Positions 34,853 to 43,396 of a stretch of 64,000 nucleotides of DNA are shown piece after piece. A model generated the notes under the pieces. It was not told the DNA's origin. It saw nothing but the letters and a program-made list of their open reading frames with translations, and made no database searches. Numbering within the stretch: the first letter of the stretch is position 1; each line of letters opens with the position of its first letter. Origin of the DNA: Haloarcula halobia (GTDB lineage: Archaea > Halobacteriota > Halobacteria > Halobacteriales > Haloarculaceae); the NCBI RefSeq assembly GCF_029338255.1, contig NZ_CP119787.1:496001-560000 (forward strand). The letters are read 5' to 3'. The translations under genes and the position numbers were made by a program.

Positions 34853-36154
34853 ATGAACGTCAGCATCGTCGGCAGCGGGTACGTCGGTACCACTGTCGCA
34901 GCGTGTCTCGCCGACCTCGGCCATCACGTCACGACCATCGACGTCGACGAGGACGTCGTCGCGGCCGTCAACGCCGGCGAGTCCCCCATCCACGAACCCG
35001 GCCTGGACGAACTGGTCGCCGAACACGGTGGCGGGCGCCTCCGGGCGACCACCGACTACGCCGTCGTCCCCGAGACGGACCTGACGATGCTGGCCCTGCC
35101 GACACCCTCCAACGAAGACGGAAGCATCGACCTCCAGTACATGGAGGCCGGGGCGGCCTCGGTCGGGGAGGCCCTGGCCGCCGTCGACCGCGACGGCCCG
35201 CACCTGGTGGTCACGAAGTCGACCGTCGTCCCGACGACCACCGACGACGTCCTCGCGGCCCGCATCGCCGAGGCCGGCCTCGAACGCGGCCGGGACTTCC
35301 TCGTGGCCTCGAACCCCGAGTTCCAGCGGGAGGGGACCGCCGTCGCCGACTTCCTGAACCCCGACAAACTCGTCTTCGGGACCGACGACGACCGGGCGCT
35401 CGCCACCCTCCACGAACTGTACGCCCCGCTCCGCGAGGCCGCTGATGGCGAGGTGCCCGTCGTCGAGACCGGCATCGCCGAGGCCGAGATGATAAAGTAC
35501 GCCAACAACACCTTCCTCGCCGCGAAGGTGAGCCTCATCAACGACATCGGGAACATCTGCAAGGAGCTCGGCGTCGACGCCTACGCGGTGGCAGACGCCA
35601 TCGGCCTGGACGACCGCATCGGCGAGCAGTTCCTCCGGAGTGGGGTCGGCTGGGGGGGAAGTTGTTTTCCGAAAGACACAGATGCAATAATATCTGCCGC
35701 CCGCGAGCGCGGGTACGACCCGAAGATGCTCTCGGCGGCCGTCGAACTCAACGACGCCCAGCCCGAACGCCTGCTCTCCCTGCTGGACGAACACGTCGAC
35801 GTCAGCGACAAGCGCGTCGCGGTACTGGGCCTGGCGTTCAAGCCGGGGACCGACGACATCCGCAACACCCGCGCGGTGCCGGTCATCGAGGGGTTACAGG
35901 CCCGCAGTGCGGCGGTCGTCGCCTACGACCCCGTCGCCACCGAGAACATGCGCGAGCAGTACCCCGCCATCGAGTACGCGGACTCGGCCGCCGCCGCGCT
36001 GGAGGAGGCGTCCGGTGCGGTGGTCGTCACCGACTGGGACGAGTTCGCGGCCCTGGACGACGAGTTCGACGCGATGGCAGACCCCGTCGTGGTCGACGGC
36101 CGCCGCATCGTCGAGCGCCGCGAGGGCATCACCTACGAGGGACTGACGTGGTAG
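34853..36154 (+). CDS. aglM: UDP-glucose 6-dehydrogenase AglM
   Basis: Oxidises UDP-glucose to UDP-glucuronate, needed for haloarchaeal N-glycan sugars. The 433-aa protein has NAD motif [13 protein letters not shown] at the N-terminus, the [14 protein letters not shown] substrate region, [17 protein letters not shown], and the catalytic Cys in [10 protein letters not shown] (about residue 268), plus a C-terminal UDP-binding domain ([18 protein letters not shown]). Codon use is GC-rich except for 35651-35697, which encodes the catalytic Cys region and is AT-rich (Phe TTT, Lys AAA, Asp GAT, Ile ATA twice). No clear TATA box is seen before ATG 34853. Confidence 0.92.
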   Translation: MNVSIVGSGYVGTTVAACLADLGHHVTTIDVDEDVVAAVNAGESPIHEPGLDELVAEHGGGRLRATTDYAVVPETDLTMLALPTPSNEDGSIDLQYMEAGAASVGEALAAVDRDGPHLVVTKSTVVPTTTDDVLAARIAEAGLERGRDFLVASNPEFQREGTAVADFLNPDKLVFGTDDDRALATLHELYAPLREAADGEVPVVETGIAEAEMIKYANNTFLAAKVSLINDIGNICKELGVDAYAVADAIGLDDRIGEQFLRSGVGWGGSCFPKDTDAIISAARERGYDPKMLSAAVELNDAQPERLLSLLDEHVDVSDKRVAVLGLAFKPGTDDIRNTRAVPVIEGLQARSAAVVAYDPVATENMREQYPAIEYADSAAAALEEASGAVVVTDWDEFAALDDEFDAMADPVVVDGRRIVERREGITYEGLTW

Positions 36155-36220
36155 CGCCCGTCGCCCCGGTACGGGCACTGTGACCCGGTAACGAGTGCTT
36201 ACCGGGCCACTCCCCGCCCC

Positions 36221-37255
36221 TCAGGTGATTCTGGCGTCCACGACGACGTGGGCGACCCCCTCGCTGTACCCTTTCACCTCGCGCGTCGCCAGCACCTCGA
36301 CCGACCGGTCGGCGTCGGCCGCGGCCGTCTCGAGTCGCTTGACGGGCCGGTCGAAGACCAGCGCCTCGGGCGTGGCCTCGTGCATGTGGACGACGCCGCC
36401 GGATCGCAACGCCGCGAGCGCCGAATCGAGGTACTCGTGGGCCTCGTAGTAGCCCATCATCACGCGGTCGACCGTCTCCGTCTCGCCCAGGCCGGCGACG
36501 ACCGCTCTGCAATCGGCCCGGTACGGTTGCACCCGGTCGTCGACGCCGTTTCGCACCAGGTTCTCGATCAGGTAGCGGAAGGCCGTCGGGTTGCGCTCGA
36601 CGGCCGTGACCTGCGCGCCGGCCCTGGCCATCGGCAGCGTGAAGTAGCCGATGCCGGCGAACATGTCCAGCACGCGCTCGCCCTCGCTGACCACCTCGCC
36701 CATCCGCGCCCGCTCGGCCTTGTTGCCCGGCGAGAACATCACCTCGGCCAGATCCAGCCCGTACTGGGTCCCGTGTTCGGTGTGGACCGTCTCGGTGTCG
36801 CCCTCGCCGGCGACGACCTCGACGTCGGGTTCGCGGTGGGCCCCCGAGATGCCGCCCCGCGCGAGCACGGTGTCGGCCTCGCCGTGTAGCGCCAGCAGCG
36901 CCTGCCCGAGCTCCTCGGGTCGCGGGGCGTCGCCCACGTCGACGAGGACGACGCTCCCGACGACGGCCCACGACGAGGGGGCCCGGTCGAGTTCACCTTC
37001 GGTCCAGCCGCGCTGGCGGAGGTGGTCCTCGAGGGTTCGTAGTCGCGGTTCGCCCACTTGCTGGACGACCTCGCGGACCTCGACCGAGGACGGCGAGTCG
37101 GTCACCGGAACGGCGACGCTGTCGGTGTCCCACGAGCGGACGCTCCGGTCGGCGTCGTAGACGCCCTCCGCGTCGAGTGCGTCGATGACCGACTGGGCAC
37201 GGGGCTTGCCCACCACGACGGCGAGCCGCCGGTCGCTGGTTGCTTCCTCAGACAT
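36221..37255 (-). CDS. Trm5/Tyw2-family tRNA-modifying enzyme
   Basis: A class I SAM-dependent enzyme, 344 aa. The C-terminal Rossmann domain shows VLDMFAGIGYFTLPMARAGA (SAM motif I), TAVERNPTAFRYLIENLVRNG and, at motif IV, RVMMGYYEAHEYLDSAL. Trm5 has Asn-Leu-Pro at that point, so the Met-Gly-Tyr resembles Tyw2/Taw2, which transfers an aminocarboxypropyl group to the 4-demethylwyosine at position 37 of tRNA-Phe. The N-terminal 130 residues are the usual D1 domain. It overlaps the NMD3-like gene by 8 bp. Confidence 0.8.
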   Translation of the reverse strand: MSEEATSDRRLAVVVGKPRAQSVIDALDAEGVYDADRSVRSWDTDSVAVPVTDSPSSVEVREVVQQVGEPRLRTLEDHLRQRGWTEGELDRAPSSWAVVGSVVLVDVGDAPRPEELGQALLALHGEADTVLARGGISGAHREPDVEVVAGEGDTETVHTEHGTQYGLDLAEVMFSPGNKAERARMGEVVSEGERVLDMFAGIGYFTLPMARAGAQVTAVERNPTAFRYLIENLVRNGVDDRVQPYRADCRAVVAGLGETETVDRVMMGYYEAHEYLDSALAALRSGGVVHMHEATPEALVFDRPVKRLETAAADADRSVEVLATREVKGYSEGVAHVVVDARIT

Positions 37256-38384
37256 CCTCGTCGTCGGCTCCGTTCGCTGGCAGCACGTGCAGGCCCGCCC
37301 GGCTCTTCAGCACGGGGACCGCCTCGGCGTCGGTGTCGAGGTACTCGGGGCGTGGAACCGTCACGCTCTCGAACGTCTCGGGGTCGAGCACCTGGACGGC
37401 GTTGGCGTCCTCGACGGCGACGAGCGTCGTCGGCTGGCCGTCCTCGCGAAAGCCCAGGCGCTCGGCGTCCGGGGCGTCCTCGTCCTCGAAACTGGCCTCG
37501 AAGTGATCGCCGGTCGCCAGCCGGACGCCCTTGAGGTTCCCCTGGACCGACCGGACCAGCACCGGGCCGTCGCCGTCCTCGGGGTCGATGACCTCGCCCT
37601 GCCGGTAACGCGGCAGGCGGACCGCGTAGGTCATCCGGTAGACCGGCTGCCCGTCCTCGTCTTCGGTGATGAGGCGCTTCGAGTCCGAATAGGAGCCACC
37701 CAGCTGGGCCGTGATGCGTTTCGCGATGCCGTGGCCCATCTGGGTCGTCGAGATCTTCATGTTCAGCCCCTCGGGAATCTCCTTCGTCTCGGTGATGAAG
37801 GCGTTGCGGTCGCCGGTGGCCTCGCGCTCGGCGACGTACGCCTCGGCGATGGATTTTGCTCGCGCTACCTCCCGGTCGGTGGGGTCGCGCTCGTCGGCCC
37901 TGACCTGGACGATGCTGGCGAACGACCCGCCGGCGATCTTCCCGCAGCGCTCGCAGGTCCCACGCGAGATGCTGACCGGCACCACCACCTCCTCGGTGAC
38001 CGGCGTCTCGCGGACGACGCCGGAGAACTCGGCGTGCATCCGGATGTTGTTCTCGTCCAGGTGCTCGGGGGCGACCTGCCAGGCGATTGACTGGGCGTCG
38101 ACGTGGACGCCCAGCGCCTCGCTGACCTGTTCGACGGCGACGTCGGTGTAGTCGTCGGCGCCGACGTCCACCCAGCGGTTCCCCTTGTGGACCGCCCCGC
38201 AGTGGGCACAGACCTGGACCTGGATCTCCTCGGGCGCGTCGACGAGCTCGAACGCCTCGAAGTAACAGGCGTCACACAGCACCCGCTCTGAGTCCCGGCG
38301 CGCGCCCGGCAGGTCCGGTCGGTCGTCGGGCACGCCCGACATCTCGTCGCCACACTGCGGGCAGAAGGCTCCGGACCGGCTCAT
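37248..38384 (-). CDS. NMD3-family ribosome-associated zinc protein
   Basis: A 378-aa archaeal homologue of the 60S export adaptor NMD3; in archaea the function is presumed to be in large-subunit maturation. The N-terminal half holds four Cys pairs for zinc: FCPQCGDEM, LCDACYFEA, CAHCGAVHKG and CERCGKIAGG. Then come a helical/OB region (MKISTTQMGHGIAKRITAQL) and an SH3-like tail. It starts MSRSGAFCPQCGDEM and is followed by the Trm5/Tyw2-type gene with overlapping frames, so both RNA genes are one operon. Confidence 0.87.
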   Translation of the reverse strand: MSRSGAFCPQCGDEMSGVPDDRPDLPGARRDSERVLCDACYFEAFELVDAPEEIQVQVCAHCGAVHKGNRWVDVGADDYTDVAVEQVSEALGVHVDAQSIAWQVAPEHLDENNIRMHAEFSGVVRETPVTEEVVVPVSISRGTCERCGKIAGGSFASIVQVRADERDPTDREVARAKSIAEAYVAEREATGDRNAFITETKEIPEGLNMKISTTQMGHGIAKRITAQLGGSYSDSKRLITEDEDGQPVYRMTYAVRLPRYRQGEVIDPEDGDGPVLVRSVQGNLKGVRLATGDHFEASFEDEDAPDAERLGFREDGQPTTLVAVEDANAVQVLDPETFESVTVPRPEYLDTDAEAVPVLKSRAGLHVLPANGADDEDV

Positions 38385-38439
38385 TGTCCCGTCGTACTGG
38401 ACTCAGCCGGTTACGTATTGCGTTTGCTCGCCGCCGGCG

Positions 38440-39336
38440 TCACTCGTCGAGCAGACTCGGTTCGGGAATCGTCTCCTCGGAAGCCTCGCGCCACGAGTGG
38501 GCCGGCTCCCACTCCAGCAGCCCCTGTGCCTTCGCCGTCGAGAGCGCCGACTGGTCGCGCTCGAGCTCGCACTCTGCGGGCAGTTCGCCCCAGAACGCCT
38601 CGACGAGGTCGGCGGTCGGCCGGCCGACGTAGTTGTCGGCCGCGGCGACGTGGAACGCCTCGTGGCCGTCGAGGTCTGCCTCGAGCGCGGCCGCGACGAT
38701 GGTGGTGACGTCCCGGACGTCGACGTACGACCAGCAGTTGCCTGCGCCGCCGTCGATGTCCCCCTCGACCACGTCCAGGCAGTTGTACTCGCCGGGGTAC
38801 TGGATCCACGAGGGGCGAATCGAGGCCACGTCGACGCCGTCCCGGCGGACGACCATCTTCGCGATCTCCTCGCCGGCCACCTTCGAGGTGCCGTAGGGGT
38901 CCTCGGGGGCCATCGGGTGGGCCTCGTCCATCGGGAGGTAGGCCGGCAGCGGCGTCTCCTCGGCGAACGCGAGGCCGTAGGCGCTCTCCGACGAGGCCCA
39001 CACGACGTCCGCACCCGCTCGACCGGCGGCGTCTAAGACGTTGTAGGTCGCCGAGACGTTGGTGTCGAAGACGCGCGTGCCGGCGTGACGCTCGGGGGCC
39101 GGAATCGCCGCCCAGTGGACGACGGCGTCGGGCGCAATCTCGCTGACGAGGTCCCGGACCTCCGCGCCGTCGGTCACGTCGACGGCCTTGAACTCGACGC
39201 GCTCGCGGACGGGGACCTCCCAGCCAGGGTGGTCCAAGTCGACGCAGACGACGTGGTACCCCTCGCTCGCGAGGTGGTCGCAGATCCAGCGCCCGGAGCG
39301 GCCGCGGCCGCCGGTGACGATGACAGTCTCGGTCAT
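38440..39336 (-). CDS. NAD-dependent nucleotide-sugar epimerase/dehydratase-like SDR
   Basis: A 298-aa extended SDR: VIVTGGRGRSGRWICDHL gives a GGxGxxG NAD site, SSESAYGL and YGTSKVAGEEIAK (Tyr-x-x-x-Lys) the active site. Members act on UDP-sugars or similar substrates. The exact substrate is not visible. ATG 39336 (MTETVIVTGGRG) is preferred to an earlier in-frame ATG because the fold begins right there. It is divergent from htpX and upstream of the NMD3-like operon on the same strand. Confidence 0.85.
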   Translation of the reverse strand: MTETVIVTGGRGRSGRWICDHLASEGYHVVCVDLDHPGWEVPVRERVEFKAVDVTDGAEVRDLVSEIAPDAVVHWAAIPAPERHAGTRVFDTNVSATYNVLDAAGRAGADVVWASSESAYGLAFAEETPLPAYLPMDEAHPMAPEDPYGTSKVAGEEIAKMVVRRDGVDVASIRPSWIQYPGEYNCLDVVEGDIDGGAGNCWSYVDVRDVTTIVAAALEADLDGHEAFHVAAADNYVGRPTADLVEAFWGELPAECELERDQSALSTAKAQGLLEWEPAHSWREASEETIPEPSLLDE

Positions 39337-39443
39337 AGCCGTCGTTGGTCCCGACCGCATAAAGACCCGGGGACACCGTTGGCATCGCGCCCGTCCGACA
39401 CGCGATGACGAGGTTTTAGAGGCTCCGTCTCCTACCCCGGCCC

Positions 39444-40325
39444 ATGGAGTGGCAAACCGACTGGGGGCTCCGTGGGCGGATGGCGCTCACCATGTTCCTC
39501 CTGTTCGCCCTGTATATCGTCTTCCTCGGTGCGCTGACGCTGTACTTCCAGAACCTGGCGCTCATCGCCGTCGTGATGGGCGGGTTCCTGTTCGTGCAGT
39601 TCTTCTTCAGTGATAAGATCGCCCTGTACTCGATGGGGGCCAAAGAGGTCAGCGAGTCGGAGTATCCGGAACTCCACCGCACGATCGACCGGCTCTCCCA
39701 GCAGGCCGACCTCCCCAAACCGACGGTGGCCGTCGCCGACTCGCGGGTACCCAACGCCTTCGCGACCGGCCGCTCGAAGAAGAACTCGGCGGTCTGTGTC
39801 ACGACGGGCATCATGAACACCCTCGACCAGGAGGAACTGGAAGGGGTCATCGCCCACGAACTGGCCCACATCAAGAACCGCGACGTGGCGGTGATGACCA
39901 TCGCCTCGTTCCTCTCGACGATCGCCTTCCTCATCGTCCGCTGGGGCTGGCTGTTCTCCGGCGGGCGCAACCGCGGCGGCCAGCAACAGGTCCCCGTCTT
40001 CGTCGCCATCCTGGTCTCGCTTGTGGTCTGGATCGTCTCGTTCCTGCTCATCCGGGCGCTCAGCCGCTACCGCGAGTTCGCCGCCGACCGCGGCGGGGCG
40101 GTCATCACGGGCAAACCGGCCGCGCTGGCCAACGCCCTGATGAAGATCGACGGCCGGATGGACAAGGTCCCCAAGGAGGACCTGCGCTCGGAGGCGGAGA
40201 TGAACGCCTTCTTCATCATCCCCATCAAGTCGGGGTGGCTGGGCCGCCTGTTCAGCACCCATCCCTCGACCGAGAAGCGCGTCGACCGCCTGCGTGACCT
40301 GGAACGCGAGCTGGAAGGCTTCTAA
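39444..40325 (+). CDS. htpX: HtpX-type membrane zinc metalloprotease (M48)
   Basis: Membrane quality-control protease, 293 aa, with four hydrophobic segments: two near the N-terminus and two after the active site. The zinc motif HELAHIKNRD lies near residue 138 and the third ligand Glu in YREFAADRGGAV. The catalytic face is cytoplasmic. A T-run CTTTTT at 40331 a few bases after the stop is a plausible terminator. Confidence 0.92.
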   Translation: MEWQTDWGLRGRMALTMFLLFALYIVFLGALTLYFQNLALIAVVMGGFLFVQFFFSDKIALYSMGAKEVSESEYPELHRTIDRLSQQADLPKPTVAVADSRVPNAFATGRSKKNSAVCVTTGIMNTLDQEELEGVIAHELAHIKNRDVAVMTIASFLSTIAFLIVRWGWLFSGGRNRGGQQQVPVFVAILVSLVVWIVSFLLIRALSRYREFAADRGGAVITGKPAALANALMKIDGRMDKVPKEDLRSEAEMNAFFIIPIKSGWLGRLFSTHPSTEKRVDRLRDLERELEGF

Positions 40326-40476
40326 AGTACCTTTTTCGGCCTCGGGTTTCCTCGCTCCCTTCGCTCGCTGCGGGAACCGCGATCAGCGGATCAGCCAACG
40401 ATCCATCTCGGTTTTCGACCGCTCCGGTCACCTAAGTACTCTATAACTACACCCGTCCGAGTGAACCTGTACTCAG

Positions 40477-40497
40477 CCGCCGGCAACGCGCCGGCGG
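40477..40497 (+). promoter_or_regulatory. GC hairpin in the leader of the AI-2E gene
   Basis: CCGCCGGC (40477-40484) and GCCGGCGG (40490-40497) form an 8-bp perfect stem with loop AACGC. A TATA-like CTATAAC at 40441-40447 would start the RNA around 40470, so the hairpin sits in the leader and ends 6 nt before the ATG 40504. It could affect ribosome access. Confidence 0.45.
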
Positions 40498-40503
40498 AAA
40501 TCC

Positions 40504-41733
40504 ATGTTCGGATCGGGTGACTACTCTCGTCTCGTCTGGATGGGGCTGGCTTTCGTCCTCGCGGGAGTCTTGCTTTTCGTGCTCTATTCGTTCGTCGGAA
40601 CGTTCGTTCTCGGCCTGTTTCTTTACTACGCGACCCGCCCAATCTACGCCCGTCTGCGGCGACGAATCCGGCCGCCGAGTCTGGCGGCAGCGGTGGCCCT
40701 GTTTGTACTCGTACTGCCCGTCGTCTTGTTGTTCTGGTACACGGCCGCGCTTGGTCTCGGGGAACTCCGGTCGCTCGCCGCATTGGACCTGTCTGGCTAC
40801 GGAGAGCTTCTCGGCCCATACACCGACTTCGCCGGTCTGACAGCGGAACTCCAAACGGTGCTCCAGACGCTCGTATCCGATCCTGGACAGCTCCTGGCGG
40901 AATCGCGTCTCCGAGGCATCCTAACGGATACCGCCACAGCGATGACGGAGTACCTCGGAGTCGTTCTCACGGGACTGCTCCACCTGTTTGTCGCGCTGGC
41001 GCTCGCGTTCTACCTGCTTCGAGACGGCGACCGCTTGGTCGCGTGGACCCACAACAACTTCGCCGACGAAACGCTGGTCACCTACGGACGTGCGGTGGAT
41101 TCCGACCTCAAGACTGTCTTCTTCGGGAACATTCTGAACGCACTGCTTATCGGGACCGTCGGCGCGATCGTGTTTTCGATCCTCGCGGCGATCGCGCCGC
41201 CGGCCGTTCCAGTTCCGGTCCCGATCCTGCTCGGTCTGCTCGCCGGTGCCGGCAGTCTCATTCCTGTCGTTGGAATGAAGATCGTCTACGTCCCGGTCTC
41301 ACTCTATCTCGCCGGCCTGGCCGCGATCTCTGATCCCCAACTACTCTGGTTTCCGCTCGTTTTCTTCGCCGTCACGTTCGTCGTCGTGGACACGATCCCG
41401 GACTTGGTGATCCGTCCGTACGTCTCGGGGCGAAACCTCCACGTCGGTGCGGTAATGTTCGCATACATCTTCGGCCCGCTATTGTTCGGGTGGTACGGGC
41501 TCTTTCTCGGACCCCTGATTCTCGTCGTCATCACGGACTTCGCACGCGTGGTCGTTCCAGATCTAGTCGGATCGGGTGCGGACACGCGGCCGACCTCGCC
41601 GACCGGCGAATGGGTTGCTGGAGGGGCAGACGTAACTACGGCTGACGGTGATACTCGTGACCCCGATATCGCGGCCGGGACCGACGAATCCGGACAAGCC
41701 GACGATTCCGAGGAGAACCCTGACTCGACGTGA
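40504..41733 (+). CDS. AI-2E family transporter
   Basis: A 409-aa membrane protein of the TqsA/AI-2E (UPF0118) exporter family, whose members move signalling molecules or ions including Na+. About eight hydrophobic segments with typical patterns VGTFVLGLFLYYATRPIYARL and PGRVLIPVVGMKIVYVPVSLY; the tail after residue 350 is Asp/Glu-rich and hydrophilic. Codon use is less GC-extreme than its neighbours (more Ser/Leu with A/T third bases), and it is flanked on the right by the dispersed repeat, so it may be acquired. Confidence 0.82.
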   Translation: MFGSGDYSRLVWMGLAFVLAGVLLFVLYSFVGTFVLGLFLYYATRPIYARLRRRIRPPSLAAAVALFVLVLPVVLLFWYTAALGLGELRSLAALDLSGYGELLGPYTDFAGLTAELQTVLQTLVSDPGQLLAESRLRGILTDTATAMTEYLGVVLTGLLHLFVALALAFYLLRDGDRLVAWTHNNFADETLVTYGRAVDSDLKTVFFGNILNALLIGTVGAIVFSILAAIAPPAVPVPVPILLGLLAGAGSLIPVVGMKIVYVPVSLYLAGLAAISDPQLLWFPLVFFAVTFVVVDTIPDLVIRPYVSGRNLHVGAVMFAYIFGPLLFGWYGLFLGPLILVVITDFARVVVPDLVGSGADTRPTSPTGEWVAGGADVTTADGDTRDPDIAAGTDESGQADDSEENPDST

Positions 41734-41963
41734 ACGTGTCCACTCGCGGTAACTCTACGTCTCCGATGTACCGTCGTTTTCAGACCGTTCGGCCATGCAA
41801 GACTTGCGCTCTGTATGCAGCACGACTACTGAAACCTGTCTCCGACCGGCGAGGTTCAACAGACTGGTGACACGCTCGGAACTCGTCTGTCTCCTCGATA
41901 GTTCGTTGTCCGGCAATCTATGACACGAAGGCCATCTCGAGTGTCGGCCTCAGACCGACCCTC
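41734..41963. other. Intergenic region before the dispersed repeat
   Basis: About 230 bp after the AI-2E stop. Lower GC than neighbouring genes, with no plausible frame; I see no tRNA or promoter that I can support. It leads into the structured repeat at 41964. Confidence 0.4.
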
Positions 41964-42135
41964 GGGCGGGACTGAAAGGGGCGGCACGCTGGACGAAGGC
42001 GGACGACGCAAGCACCGAATCGAAGCGAGGAGCGCAGCGAGGTCGTTCGGAAGACCTCCGGTCTTCCGTGATGACGAAAGACGGTAACGCCGTCTTTCGA
42101 ACCACCCCCGAGTCCAGCGTGTCGGGGCTTTCTGG
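41964..42135 (+). repeat. Structured dispersed repeat, copy 2
   Basis: A 172-bp unit beginning GGGCGGGACTGAAAGGGG (41964-41981) and ending GGGGCTTTCTGG (42124-42135). Between them CACGCTGGAC (41985-41994) pairs perfectly with GTCCAGCGTG (42112-42121). Two further perfect hairpins are inside: CGGAAGACC/GGTCTTCCG with a 3-nt loop (42048-42068) and CGAAAGACGG/CCGTCTTTCG with loop TAACG (42075-42099). The boxes match those of the copy at 20929-21082 read on its minus strand, while the stem has a wholly different sequence. A non-coding structured RNA or miniature mobile element is likely. Confidence 0.65.
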
Positions 42136-42218
42136 TTCTTGATACCGGCCACTGCTGACGTGTATTCTCGTCACGCTAGGAGCGAAACCACTTGAGGGTC
42201 GCCTCCCTTCACACCTGT

Positions 42219-42836
42219 ATGGGACTGCTGGACGGACTCAAGAGCGCCCTCGGCATGAAAGCCGAGGCCGACGCCACCCGGGATGCCGACCCGGACGACC
42301 TCTTTGGCATGAGCACCGCCTACATCACGATGGAGGCGGAACTGGGCTACGAACCGACCGGCGAGGCGGCCCTCTGTTTCGCCGACGTGGACAACACCGA
42401 TTTCCGGGACGCCATGGAGGAGGTCGAGTCCATCCTCGAGGCCGGGAAGGTCGAGACCGGCACGGAGGCGACCTTCGAGACGGACGACCACGGCTACCAG
42501 TGGATCGTCTTCGAGGACCCGGACTTCGAGGACCTGCTGACCGCGATTCACTTCGCGGCCGACACGCTCGTGGAGCGGCGCTACGGATCGCGCCTGCTCG
42601 CGGCGCTCTTTTCGTTCGAGCGCGAGCACGACGGTCAGCCGGCCTACTGGGTCTACTCCTTCCGGCGGGGCGCCTACTACCCGTTCGCGCCCGACACACG
42701 CGAGAGCCACGAGCGGGACTCGACGGCGGAGTTCAAACTGGAGAGCAACCTCGACGGCGAGATAACCCTCGAGCAGGAGAAAGAGTACTGGTACCCGCTG
42801 TGGCCCGACAAGCCCGGGTGGCACCCGTGGGAGTGA
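42219..42836 (+). CDS. PspAB-like PspA-associated protein
   Basis: A 205-aa soluble protein starting MGLLDGLKSALGMKAEADAT, with an alpha/beta body (LFGMSTAYITMEAELGY, CFADVDNTDFRDAMEEVESIL) and a Trp-rich end (KEYWYPLWPDKPGWHPWE). I recall it as the haloarchaeal PspAB family linked with PspA membrane-stress proteins; no PspA gene is in this window. The start is the ATG at 42219. The next gene overlaps its stop (GTGA), so the two are coupled. Confidence 0.7.
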   Translation: MGLLDGLKSALGMKAEADATRDADPDDLFGMSTAYITMEAELGYEPTGEAALCFADVDNTDFRDAMEEVESILEAGKVETGTEATFETDDHGYQWIVFEDPDFEDLLTAIHFAADTLVERRYGSRLLAALFSFEREHDGQPAYWVYSFRRGAYYPFAPDTRESHERDSTAEFKLESNLDGEITLEQEKEYWYPLWPDKPGWHPWE

Positions 42837-43315
42837 GCGAGAACAGTCCGACGGTGGGCGACGACGGGCCGGCGGTAGGGGCCCATCTGCGCGCGGCCGG
42901 CGACGACGGGCCGGCGGCCCCCCTCGCGGCCGGCGTCTACCGCGTCGTCGGCACTACGGAGACGACGGTGACGCTCATCGAGGTCGGCGACGGCGACGGC
43001 GAGCGCGTCCACACTGGGCGGGTCGTCACCGTCGACCGGGACGGGCTCTCGGCGCTCGAAACGGTATCGAACCCGGACGACGACCGCTCGCTTCGGGCCC
43101 GCTTCGACGGCGGCATCGAGGGGCTGCGCCTGTCGGCGGGGCAGTTCTGGCGCTCGCTTGCGGCCCGGCCGCTCCCGAGCGCGGCGGCATTCGCCCTCTT
43201 TGCCACGGGCGAGGTCGGCAGTCGGGTCCTGACGGGCTACGACGTCGTCTTCGGGGTGCTGATACTCGTCGGCGGCCTCAGCCTGGTCTACCTCGGCAGT
43301 CTCGGGATGGACTGA
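42833..43315 (+). CDS. Hypothetical protein with C-terminal membrane helices
   Basis: A 160-aa protein starting at a GTG that overlaps the preceding TGA. The N-terminal 100 residues are acidic and soluble (AAGVYRVVGTTETTVTLIEVGDG); the C-terminal 50 hold two hydrophobic helices (LPSAAAFALFATGEVGSR and VVFGVLILVGGLSLVYLGSL). I do not recognise a family. Being coupled to the PspAB-like gene, it may take part in the same membrane process. Confidence 0.7.
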   Translation: MSENSPTVGDDGPAVGAHLRAAGDDGPAAPLAAGVYRVVGTTETTVTLIEVGDGDGERVHTGRVVTVDRDGLSALETVSNPDDDRSLRARFDGGIEGLRLSAGQFWRSLAARPLPSAAAFALFATGEVGSRVLTGYDVVFGVLILVGGLSLVYLGSLGMD

Positions 43316-43396
43316 CCGAACCACGGCTCGTGTCAGCCAGGACCACGAGCGGTCGTGTTCGGTACCCTTTAGCCGGCGGCCCCTCTGACACCGGAT

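Noticed and set aside
42192-42218. An upstream start nine codons before the pspAB-like ATG
   Set aside because: The added residues MRVASLHTC are not like the conserved start MGLLDGLKSALGMK, and the upstream region belongs to the spacer after the structured repeat.
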